This document shows positions 7,682 through 15,500 of a stretch of DNA of 15,885 nt, in pieces. This DNA comes from Candidatus Neomicrothrix sp. UBA2110 (lineage in GTDB: Bacteria > Actinomycetota > Acidimicrobiia > Acidimicrobiales > Poriferisodalaceae), in contig DCYM01000266.1 in NCBI GenBank assembly GCA_002331465.1, forward strand, positions 1 through 15,885, written 5' to 3'. A program made the translations under genes and the position numbers. Position 1 is the stretch's first letter. Each line of letters begins with the position of its first letter. The notes beneath the pieces are model-generated. The model did not search any database. It had not been told where the DNA came from and saw only the letters and a program-made list of their open reading frames with translations.

Positions 7682-9739
7682 GTGAGGGGGTTAGCGGTGT
7701 TGCACCTAAGCGCTGCGTTACGCCGTTTTAGTTGGATGGCGTGGCCGGCAGCCTTGCTCGTCACACAACAGCTGCTGTTCCCTGCCCCTGCAGGGTCGTT
7801 TGTCTCTGGGCTAGTACTCGGCAGCATCACCTCCCTAGTAGCAGTGGCTATGTACCTCGTCTACCGGGCAAACAACGTTCTGAATTTCGCAGCCGGGGAA
7901 CTTGGACTGCTTCCCGCTGTTTTCGCGATGTTGTTGATATTGGAATCAGGTTGGAATTGGTACCTGTCTTTCTTTTTGGCTCTGCTATGTGCGGCAATCA
8001 TTGGAGTGGCCACCGAGTTCCTTATCGTCAGGCGGTTCTTTCAGTCACCGCGACTTGTGTTGACGGTGGCCACTTTGGGAATTGGTGAACTATTAGCAGT
8101 GTTTGCTTTATATCTTCCTGCCTGGTGGGACAGTTATCTCCAATCGCAGCGACTTCAAGCACCTTTCAATTTTCGATTCGATATTGGGAGTCGGGTCTTC
8201 GATGCCGACCATTTACTTGCTCTTGTCCTCGGGCCTGCGGCGATGGTGGCTCTTGTGCTGGTCTTGCGATGGACGCGCATCGGGATTGCCATCAGGGCGT
8301 CGGCTGAGCTGCCGAGTAGGGCGGGTCTATTAGGTATTCCGGTGAAAGCCGTCAGCAGCATCGTGTGGGGGATAGCAGCGGTGTTTGCGTTTCTCGCTCT
8401 ATTCCTTCGATCAGGCGTTTACGGCTTGCCGATAGGAGGATCACTTGGTTTGCTGCTCCTGTTGCGGGCTCTGGCAGCGCTCACTTTGGGACGACTGGAT
8501 CACCTGCCGACCATTATTGGCGTGTCCTTTGCGCTTGGCGTTCTGCAAGAAGGAATTGTCTGGAATTCTCAAGCCAACGAAGCCGAAGCCAAAATGGCAG
8601 CATTAACTGGTTTGGCGATTGTCCTCGGATTGGTATTTCGCCGAACTCGTGGCTTCCGTTCTGCACTCGATATGACTAGTTGGCAGGCAGTTGGACATGC
8701 TCGACCTATCCCACGGGTGTTCCTTCAGATACCGGGCATTCAAGTCGCGCGTGGGATGGTCTTTCTAGTCGTCGCGATCTTCTTTGCTGGATTTCCGTAC
8801 TGGGGTGTTTTCGATACCACAGTCGTGGTCCGGATGGGCTTAGTGCTTTTGTATGCGGTCATTATGCTTTCACTAGGGGTGCTCACCGGGTGGTCGGGGC
8901 AATTATCCCTGGGTCAAATGGCTTTTGCGGCAGTTGGTGGAGCGACCGGTGCGTGGCTGACGCAAACAGCTGGGGTTGGCTTTGTTGCGGCGACGGCATT
9001 GGCGGGGTGTCTGGGGGCAGTGTTCTCTTTGATCGTGGGAATTCCAGCGCTGCGAATGCGTGGCACATATTTAGCTGTCACCACCCTGGCCCTCGAACTC
9101 ACCATGATTCAGTATTTTTTGAACCCTCAATTCTTTAGCTGGGTGCCGGTGGAACGAATTACCCGGCCGCCGTTGTTTGGCACAATCAACTGGGACAGTT
9201 CCCAAGCAGCGTATTACGTGTGCCTTGTGACTCTAACGATCGCATGTGTAGCTGTCGCCGGACTAAAAAATGGGCGTATCGGACGGGTCTTGATCGCGCT
9301 AAGAGACAATGAAATTGCGGCTGAGGCATATGGGGCGCGAGCCTCACAACTGAAACTGGTGGCATTCGCAATTTCTGGTTTTCTTGCGGCTGTTGCTGGT
9401 TCGGTGATCGCCCACCACCAGCAAGCCTTCAATGTGACCCCAGCTGGATTCAGCATTGTGGTGTTTATGGGGGCTGTCGTAGGGGGACTGGGGTCGATCA
9501 GCGGGGCAATCATCGGTTCCCTGTACTGGAACGGGTCTTGGTATTGGCTTCAAGGGTCGTGGAGGTTGCTGGCAACGGGAACAGGTGTGCTGATAGTGCT
9601 CCTCATTGCTCCAGCAGGCATAGTCGGCTTGTGGGCTGATTTGCGGAATCTTGCCTTAAGAAAGTTGGGTGCCCGTTTCGGACTCCAAGAAACGGACTCG
9701 GCCGAGGACTTGCTAGTAAACGAGGACTTGGAACGATGA
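7682..9739 (+). CDS. Fused LivH-LivM permease of a branched-chain amino acid (HAAT)-type ABC importer
   Basis: This 685-residue protein joins the two permeases of a LIV-type importer. After an N-terminal hydrophobic segment (about 17-35), the LivH-like half runs to about 325. It contains N68-F-A-A-G-E73-L-G, the loop that reads NFAxGE in LivH, and RAGLLGIPVKAV. The LivM-like half starts near 345 and contains LTGWSGQLSLGQMAF, RGTYLAVTTLALE, the coupling-helix segment R541-D-N-E-I-A-A-E-A-Y-G, and the GAVVGGLGSISGAIIG stretch near the end. Many hydrophobic segments indicate a polytopic inner-membrane protein. It starts with GTG nine bases after the methyltransferase, with AAAGG (7671-7675) near it, and its stop overlaps the next start by four bases (ATGA), implying translational coupling to the ATPase subunit. 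LIV-type systems import amino acids, amides, urea and other small polar solutes, so the cargo cannot be assumed to be leucine. Confidence 0.92.
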   Translation: MRGLAVLHLSAALRRFSWMAWPAALLVTQQLLFPAPAGSFVSGLVLGSITSLVAVAMYLVYRANNVLNFAAGELGLLPAVFAMLLILESGWNWYLSFFLALLCAAIIGVATEFLIVRRFFQSPRLVLTVATLGIGELLAVFALYLPAWWDSYLQSQRLQAPFNFRFDIGSRVFDADHLLALVLGPAAMVALVLVLRWTRIGIAIRASAELPSRAGLLGIPVKAVSSIVWGIAAVFAFLALFLRSGVYGLPIGGSLGLLLLLRALAALTLGRLDHLPTIIGVSFALGVLQEGIVWNSQANEAEAKMAALTGLAIVLGLVFRRTRGFRSALDMTSWQAVGHARPIPRVFLQIPGIQVARGMVFLVVAIFFAGFPYWGVFDTTVVVRMGLVLLYAVIMLSLGVLTGWSGQLSLGQMAFAAVGGATGAWLTQTAGVGFVAATALAGCLGAVFSLIVGIPALRMRGTYLAVTTLALELTMIQYFLNPQFFSWVPVERITRPPLFGTINWDSSQAAYYVCLVTLTIACVAVAGLKNGRIGRVLIALRDNEIAAEAYGARASQLKLVAFAISGFLAAVAGSVIAHHQQAFNVTPAGFSIVVFMGAVVGGLGSISGAIIGSLYWNGSWYWLQGSWRLLATGTGVLIVLLIAPAGIVGLWADLRNLALRKLGARFGLQETDSAEDLLVNEDLER

Positions 9740-12639
9740 AGCAGAAGCCGAGCATCATGCGAAAGATCGCAGGGGAAGGGCCTATAGGCGCGCTCCTGAT
9801 CATCTTCGGTCTTAATGCGGTGGATGAACTTGATCGGAGTGCCTTTGCGATCTTGGCGCCGGAAATACGGGACGAGTTTCAGTTGGGTTTCACCGGTCTA
9901 CTCACTTTCATAGCTTTCGTCGTAGCGTTCTCTCTTTCTCTGCAGGTTCCTATCGCTGCTTTGGCGGATCGGGCGCCCCGGGTGAGGTTGGCGTTAATCG
10001 GCGCAACTTTATGGGCCTGCTTTTCATTTGGGACTGGTCTGGCGGCCGGCGTGATTACCCTTGCTGTCGCCCGGAGCGGATCCGCTATCGGCAAAGCCGT
10101 TAACGATCCGACACATAACTCGCTGATAGCGGACTGGTTCGCGCCTAAAGATCGACCCCGGGCCTACGCTTTTCATCGCGCAGCTAACGCTGTGGGAGCA
10201 ACGGTGGGTCCGCTGCTAGCGGGCTTTACCGCGTACTACTGGGGGTGGCGCACACCTTTTTTGTTGTTTGCCGTCCCAACACTGCTTGTCGTGGTGATGG
10301 GGCTGAAGTTGCGAGAACCGATCAGGGGTTCACATGAGCGACGTCTTGCAGGGGGTGACGCATTGGCAGCGGCGACAGAAGAAGCGCCACCGTCTATCTC
10401 TGAAGCATGGCGTATGTGCTGGAAAATTGAGTCTCTTCGCCGGATATTTGCCGCGACTCCTTTTTTGGCGGCCTCGCTGCTTGGCTTTGGCACCTTGGCG
10501 GGACTGCTCTATGAGGAGGCATATGGGCTCGATGAACGCGCTCGCGGGATTGTCGCAGCGGCATCAGAACCTGGCCAGCTCATCGGTTTAATTATTGGTG
10601 CCCAGATCGCGTCTCGAGTAGTTGAACGCGACCCCGGACGCATCTTGCGGTACTTAGCTGTTGTTTCCAGTGTCACCGCTGTCCTTTCGGGAATTTTCGC
10701 CGTGGTACCAAACTTGGGTGTTGCGATCGCTGCCAATGTACTCATAGCGCTATGTCTGGCCATCGTTGGACCCGGAATCATTGCTGCCCTGTCACTTGCA
10801 ATTCCACCGCGAGCTCGATCTGTCGGATTCTCCATGGGATCGCTGTGGGTTCTTCCAGGCCTTCTGATACTTCCTTTTATCGGATGGATCGCGGACAACT
10901 GGGGGATACGAGCAGGAATGGTGATGATGGTTCCTGTGTTTTTTATTGGAGGACTTGTGATCGCAAGCGGCGCGAATGTCATCGGCCGCGACGTGGAGCA
11001 AGTACGAAAAACAGCCTTGGCAAGGTCTGAAGTCCTTCAAGAACGACAAAACGGCCGCGTCAAATTGCTGCTGTGTCAGGACCTCCAAGTTAGTTACGAC
11101 GGAATTCAAGTTCTTCACGACGTGAACTTCGAAGTGGAGGAAGGTGAAATCGTTGCGCTCTTAGGAACGAACGGATCAGGAAAGTCGACATTGCTCCGCG
11201 CTATTTCAGGCGTAGTGGCGGCGGATCATGGTGCGGTGATCTTTGATGGACGGGACACTACCTTCGCCCCTCCTAACGAGATAGCGAGGCATGGGATCAT
11301 TCAAATGCCTGGAGACGCCGGGGTTTTTCCGAGCCTGACTGTCGCAGAAAATCTGGAAGCGGCTGGTTGGATGCGCCGAGGAGATCAAGCTGACCTTCAA
11401 TCGGACCATCAACAAATACTTCAAACCTTTCCCGAACTTCGCGATCGTAAAGAATCGGTGGCCGCAGACCTCTCCGGAGGACAGCAACAGATGCTCGCAT
11501 TGAGTATGACGCTGCTTACCCGTCCCCGGCTTCTAATGATTGATGAGCTATCTCTGGGGTTGGCACCCGTGGTCGTGGAGCGGCTTCTTCGGATGGTTCG
11601 AGACATAGCCACATCTGGGGTCAGCATTGTTCTAGTCGAACAATCCGCCAATCTTGCGTTGGACATCGCGGACACGGCTTACTTTCTTGAACGGGGGAGG
11701 GTGCGCTTTCGCGGGCCTGCGGCAGAACTTCGGGAGCGGGCTGACCTATTGCGCTCCGTGTTTCTCGCCGAGCCCTCTTCTTCGGCAACCAGGGTGAAGC
11801 CAGTAACGATAGATGATGATCAAGTTCCGGTTCTAGAAGCTCGGTCGCTTACTCGTCACTTTGGAGGAATTCGGGCGGTCAACGACGTCTCCTTTAGGGT
11901 GCGCCCAAATGAGGTGGTCGCGTTCATCGGACCTAACGGCGCAGGCAAAACAACCCTTTTCGACTTGATCGGAGGATCCACACCCATTGAACGAGGTCAA
12001 GTTTTCTTGGTTGGACAGGACATCACCCGGCATGCTTCGAGCGTGCGGGCCCGCCATGGCTTGGGCAGAAGCTTTCAAAACGCGCGCCTGTTTCCGACAC
12101 TGACGGTGAAGGAAACCCTGGCCGTGTCGCTAGAACGCTGGATTCGATGGGGTGACCCAGTGACTGCAGCGCTACACCTGCCGATGGCTTATGACAGCGA
12201 GCAACGTATCGATCACCGAGTGCAGGAAGTGATAGCCCAATTTGGTCTCGATTCGTTTGCCCACAAGCTCGTCGCTGAACTGTCAACAGGAACTCGGAGG
12301 ATCGTGGATCTTGCCTGTGTAGCGGCTCATCAACCCTCCGTTATCTTGTTGGACGAACCCTCAAGCGGAATAGCTCAAAGCGAAGTTGAAGCCTTGGGTG
12401 GAATTCTTCTCCAAATGAGGCAAGAACTGAATGCCGCTTTGATGGTCATCGAACATGATGTGACGCTCGTCGCCGAAATAGCGGACCGAGTAATTGCACT
12501 AGACGGGGGCAGCGTCATCGCCGAAGGAACAGCGCAACAGGTCTTCGACGATGATCAGGTCATCACCGCGTATCTCGGCCATTCCGAGGCAGCGTTGAAG
12601 CGATCTGGTCGCAGCGAATCAGATGGCATGACAACCTGA
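9736..12639 (+). CDS. MFS transporter - LivF ATPase - LivG ATPase triple fusion
   Basis: This 967-residue protein has three parts. Residues 1 to about 415 look like a complete 12-helix major facilitator domain: D30-E-L-D33-R34 in helix 1, LADRAPRVR (76-84, motif A) after helix 2, and G154xxxG158-P159xxxG163 in helix 5 (motif C-like, common in antiporters). About 443-680 is a LivF-type ATPase with Walker A GTNGSGKST (477-485), LSGGQ (579-583), D603-E604 and the LivF-type VEQ in place of the H-loop. About 697-950 is a LivG-type ATPase with Walker A GPNGAGKTT (732-740), signature LSTGT (849-853), D873-E874-P and H907 in VIEHD. Both ATPases look intact. No stop interrupts the frame, so it is one polypeptide. 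It should power the fused permease encoded just upstream. What the MFS part adds (a second transport route, a sensor or an anchor) is unknown. Confidence 0.93.
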   Translation: MKQKPSIMRKIAGEGPIGALLIIFGLNAVDELDRSAFAILAPEIRDEFQLGFTGLLTFIAFVVAFSLSLQVPIAALADRAPRVRLALIGATLWACFSFGTGLAAGVITLAVARSGSAIGKAVNDPTHNSLIADWFAPKDRPRAYAFHRAANAVGATVGPLLAGFTAYYWGWRTPFLLFAVPTLLVVVMGLKLREPIRGSHERRLAGGDALAAATEEAPPSISEAWRMCWKIESLRRIFAATPFLAASLLGFGTLAGLLYEEAYGLDERARGIVAAASEPGQLIGLIIGAQIASRVVERDPGRILRYLAVVSSVTAVLSGIFAVVPNLGVAIAANVLIALCLAIVGPGIIAALSLAIPPRARSVGFSMGSLWVLPGLLILPFIGWIADNWGIRAGMVMMVPVFFIGGLVIASGANVIGRDVEQVRKTALARSEVLQERQNGRVKLLLCQDLQVSYDGIQVLHDVNFEVEEGEIVALLGTNGSGKSTLLRAISGVVAADHGAVIFDGRDTTFAPPNEIARHGIIQMPGDAGVFPSLTVAENLEAAGWMRRGDQADLQSDHQQILQTFPELRDRKESVAADLSGGQQQMLALSMTLLTRPRLLMIDELSLGLAPVVVERLLRMVRDIATSGVSIVLVEQSANLALDIADTAYFLERGRVRFRGPAAELRERADLLRSVFLAEPSSSATRVKPVTIDDDQVPVLEARSLTRHFGGIRAVNDVSFRVRPNEVVAFIGPNGAGKTTLFDLIGGSTPIERGQVFLVGQDITRHASSVRARHGLGRSFQNARLFPTLTVKETLAVSLERWIRWGDPVTAALHLPMAYDSEQRIDHRVQEVIAQFGLDSFAHKLVAELSTGTRRIVDLACVAAHQPSVILLDEPSSGIAQSEVEALGGILLQMRQELNAALMVIEHDVTLVAEIADRVIALDGGSVIAEGTAQQVFDDDQVITAYLGHSEAALKRSGRSESDGMTT

Positions 12640-12643
12640 TGAG

Positions 12644-14479
12644 ATGGAACCAGTAGGACAAGGCGCTTCCCTTCGCAAATTCGGCCCGCTTTTCGCCCTT
12701 TCGGTAGCAGCAGTTGTCGTCGTGATCATCGTCGTCACCGGCAGCGACAACGATGACGTTCAACAACCAATTACGCAGAAATCAACTTCCGCTGAAGTAG
12801 ATGGCGGGGCTGAACAGGTGAGCGAGGCGCAGGAGAAGGCATCCGAGGATGGTGGCGAGCCAGAATCTGAGGACGTGGCTCCAACTACTACTGCGCCGAG
12901 AGCCCTAGGCACAGACTGGGGTCCTGATACCGGTTTCAGACCCGGAGTTATGTTCTTGGATCGAGCGCAAGAGATCGGCCTAGAAATTGAGTGGGGCGAG
13001 CGCTGTGACATTGACCGAGGAACCTTGGCCATTCCCAGCTTCTTCGCTGGTGCTTGCGCTGCACCATACGAGGGATGGAATGGTGGGGCAACAGATCGAG
13101 GTGTAACTGAAGACAGCATCCGAATCGTTTGGTGGCTCGCTCAAGATGTAGACCCAGTCATGGCTTACCTCACTTCAGCTATTTACAACGACGACACAAC
13201 TGCTGATGACGAGCACACGATCCGTGGACTGCTTGAGTACTACGAGACCTACTACGAGACCTACGGGCGAAGCGTCGACCTAACGATAATGATTGGCTCG
13301 GGCAACATTTTGGATGCAGCGGCGGCACGGGCTGACGCGGTGAAGGTCGATGAAGAACTTGACCCTTTCATGGTGATTGGTGGCCCAACTCTCACGAACG
13401 CGTTTGCGGAAGAGCTACACGCCAGAGGAATACCTTGCATCTCTTGTGGCCCTGGACAGACACCCGAGTACTACCGCGAGCGACCAGGTATGGCCTACAC
13501 CCTAGGGAAAGGGCCTCAACAGTTGAACATGCTGGTCGCCGAGTACATCGGAAAGCGATTGGCAGGAGACCCTGCTATCCACGCTGGGGATGCTTTGATG
13601 CGTACCCGGCAACGACAATTTGGTCGAATATGGAATCTCGCGAGTCGAGCGTCGGTTGACTCCAATGCGCAGTTCGAAGAACTCCTAGCGGGATATGACG
13701 TAGAAGTAGTCGAATCGCAGTCCTACGTTCTTGACCCGGCCACCCTTCAAGAATCAGCCGGTACGATTATCGCGAGAATGAAAGAAGCCGGCGTAACGTC
13801 GGTCATCTTTAACGGTGATCCGATTGCGCCTCGCGATTTCACCAACGAGGCTGCTGCGCAGGATTATTGGCCAGAGTGGATTGTGACTGGATCGGTGCTG
13901 GTTGACACAACCGCATTCGCTCGGACATACCACCAGCAACAGTGGTCTCACGCATTCGGTATTTCGAACCTGAACGCTCGAGTCGACAGAAGTGTTGCCT
14001 CTTCACATTTCCTTTACGAATGGTTCCACGGTGAGCCTCCACGTGCGAACGACAACATCGGAATTATTGATCCGGCGCCGGGTCTGTTCTACGCGGTTCT
14101 CCAAGCGGTCGGACCGGAACTAACGATTGAAGGCTTCAACGAAGCCTTGTTCTCCGCGGACCCTACGAGAAGCGCGGTGACGGCTCCCAGCCTTTCTTAC
14201 GGGGACAAAGATCGGTGGCCTGATTCACAGGAACCCGATTACCACGGTGTTGACGATATCGCCGAAATTTGGTGGGATCCTACGGTGGAGGGACTTGACG
14301 AGATCGACCGCGATGGCCGAGGAATGTGGCAGTTCGTAAATGGGGGTCAAAGGTATCTCCTGGGTGAAATACCAGATGGTGCTCCTCAAGCGTTTGAACT
14401 CGAAGGCGCGGTTACCGTCTACCTGTCTCCACCGGCAACTGAGGCTTCGCCTAGCTATGAGCCGCTGTCGAGCCGCTAG
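12644..14479 (+). CDS. LIV-type ABC substrate-binding protein with N-terminal anchor and acidic linker
   Basis: This is a 611-residue extracytoplasmic solute receptor of the periplasmic-binding-protein type I (Leu/Ile/Val) family. A hydrophobic segment at about 13-31 follows a short basic N-terminus, and there is no cysteine after it. It is therefore either an uncleaved anchor or a cleaved signal peptide, not a classical lipoprotein. Residues 33-90 are a Glu/Asp/Ser/Thr-rich low-complexity linker ending in TTTAPRA. The binding domain begins near 100, with IRIVWWL and the GRSVDLTIMIGSGN strand-loop. It continues with VDEELDPFMVIGGP, a C265-I-S-C268 pair, and a late YEWFHGEPP segment. Further cysteines at 121 and 138 could pair. 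The length exceeds that of Escherichia coli LivJ (about 370) mainly through the linker and insertions. It starts four bases after the MFS-ATPase gene, so it is almost certainly the receptor of that transporter. The ligand is unknown. Confidence 0.9.
   Translation: MEPVGQGASLRKFGPLFALSVAAVVVVIIVVTGSDNDDVQQPITQKSTSAEVDGGAEQVSEAQEKASEDGGEPESEDVAPTTTAPRALGTDWGPDTGFRPGVMFLDRAQEIGLEIEWGERCDIDRGTLAIPSFFAGACAAPYEGWNGGATDRGVTEDSIRIVWWLAQDVDPVMAYLTSAIYNDDTTADDEHTIRGLLEYYETYYETYGRSVDLTIMIGSGNILDAAAARADAVKVDEELDPFMVIGGPTLTNAFAEELHARGIPCISCGPGQTPEYYRERPGMAYTLGKGPQQLNMLVAEYIGKRLAGDPAIHAGDALMRTRQRQFGRIWNLASRASVDSNAQFEELLAGYDVEVVESQSYVLDPATLQESAGTIIARMKEAGVTSVIFNGDPIAPRDFTNEAAAQDYWPEWIVTGSVLVDTTAFARTYHQQQWSHAFGISNLNARVDRSVASSHFLYEWFHGEPPRANDNIGIIDPAPGLFYAVLQAVGPELTIEGFNEALFSADPTRSAVTAPSLSYGDKDRWPDSQEPDYHGVDDIAEIWWDPTVEGLDEIDRDGRGMWQFVNGGQRYLLGEIPDGAPQAFELEGAVTVYLSPPATEASPSYEPLSSR
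13238..13264 (+). repeat. 12-bp perfect tandem duplication inside the binding-protein gene
   Basis: The unit TACTACGAGACC occurs twice back to back (13238-13249 and 13250-13261) and is followed by a third TAC. It encodes YYET-YYET-Y in frame, at about residues 199-207 of the solute receptor. Because it is a multiple of three it adds four residues without disturbing the frame. Confidence 0.8.
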
Positions 14480-14483
14480 AAAA

Positions 14484-14496
14484 TGACTCGGAGTCA
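14484..14496. promoter_or_regulatory. 13-bp palindrome upstream of cysD, possible operator
   Basis: TGACTC-G-GAGTCA is a perfect inverted repeat of six-base arms around one base. It sits just after the stop of the binding-protein gene and about 80 bases before the cysD start. The one-base centre rules out a transcription-terminator hairpin, so a protein-binding site is the more natural reading. A TAACAT hexamer at 14531-14536, matching the TAnnnT type of actinobacterial -10 box, lies downstream, with a poor TTGTGG 20 bases before it. The operator idea is inference. Confidence 0.25.
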
Positions 14497-14576
14497 AATC
14501 ATGCTTGTGGCCTTACCTGCGAAGGACCTCTAACATCGCAGAGCGCAACGAGGCCGAAAGGTAGGTAACGGGCACC

Positions 14577-15500
14577 GTGCAGAACACATCGCTTTCCCCA
14601 CAGCGCCGTAGCTATCTGGATTCACTGGAATCAGAAGCTATTCACGTGTTCCGAGAAGTCGTTAGCCAATTTCGACGACCCGTCATGCTGTATTCGATTG
14701 GTAAAGACTCATCCGTGCTTTTGCATTTAGCGCGAAAAGCCTTCCACCCCGGTCCGGTCCCTTTCCCGCTACTGCATATCGACACGACTTGGAAGTTCAA
14801 AGAGATGATCGAATTTCGTGATCGAATCTGCGCCGAACTCGGTTTGGAATTACTGGTACACAGCAATCCTGAAGGTTTAGCTGCTCAAATCAACCCGTTC
14901 GACCACGGATCTCAAACATATACCGACATCATGAAAACCGACGCTCTGAAACAGGCGTTGACTCAGGGAAACCACGACGCAGCCTTCGGCGGCGCACGCC
15001 GAGACGAAGAGCGCTCAAGGGCCAAGGAAAGAATCTTTAGCTTCCGAGACGCCAATCACCGCTGGGACCCCAAGAGACAAAGACCCGAACTATGGAATCT
15101 GTATAACGGAAAGGTCTCAGATGGGGAAAGTATTCGTGTCTTCCCCATCAGCAATTGGACCGAACTCGACGTTTGGCACTACATCTATCTTGAGAACATC
15201 GAGATAGTTCCGCTCTATCTTGCGGCACCCCGACCAATTGTGGAGCGCGATAAGAACTTAATCATGGTCGACGACGCTCGTTTCCCGTTAAGACCAAGAG
15301 AGCAACCGCGCATGCGATCGGTGCGTTTTCGAACCTTAGGGTGTTACCCGCTATCAGGAGCGATCGAATCCATGGCTTCCACCGTCCCAGAAGTTATTCA
15401 GGAAATGCTTTTGGATCGGCACTCCGAACGTCAAGGCAGAATTATTGATCATGACCAACGTGCGTCAATGGAAGAAAAGAAACGTGAAGGGTATTTTTGA
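14577..15500 (+). CDS. cysD: Sulfate adenylyltransferase subunit 2 (ATP sulfurylase small subunit)
   Basis: CysD catalyses transfer of the AMP of ATP to sulfate, giving APS and pyrophosphate, in a cytoplasmic complex with the GTPase CysN. The 307-residue length matches the family (302 in Escherichia coli). The PP-loop of the adenylating fold is S40-I-G-K-D-S45, followed by SVLLHLARKAF. Other family landmarks are LLHIDTTWKFKEMIEFRD, the GGARRDEERSRAKERIFSFRD arginine-rich segment, FPISNWTELDVWHYI, and RTLGCYPLSGAIES. The EKKREGYF C-terminus is also typical. It starts with GTG at 14577, with AAAGGTAGG (from 14557) as a rather distant ribosome binding site; no better start is near. It is separated by 97 bases from the transport genes, so it may have its own promoter, and its stop overlaps the cysN start by one base. 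The product either feeds sulfur assimilation or supplies APS/PAPS for sulfation. Confidence 0.97.
   Translation: MQNTSLSPQRRSYLDSLESEAIHVFREVVSQFRRPVMLYSIGKDSSVLLHLARKAFHPGPVPFPLLHIDTTWKFKEMIEFRDRICAELGLELLVHSNPEGLAAQINPFDHGSQTYTDIMKTDALKQALTQGNHDAAFGGARRDEERSRAKERIFSFRDANHRWDPKRQRPELWNLYNGKVSDGESIRVFPISNWTELDVWHYIYLENIEIVPLYLAAPRPIVERDKNLIMVDDARFPLRPREQPRMRSVRFRTLGCYPLSGAIESMASTVPEVIQEMLLDRHSERQGRIIDHDQRASMEEKKREGYF

Noticed and set aside
10509..10982. 157-codon open frame on the minus strand inside the MFS domain
   Set aside because: It is antisense to a clearly conserved transporter domain, is rich in Pro/Thr/Arg as antisense frames often are, and shows no motif.
9736..12639. Two or three separate genes misread as one because of a missed stop or frameshift
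   Set aside because: The linkers (about 415-443 and 680-697) read through in one frame without stop or obvious internal ribosome binding site plus start, and both ATPases continue in that frame.
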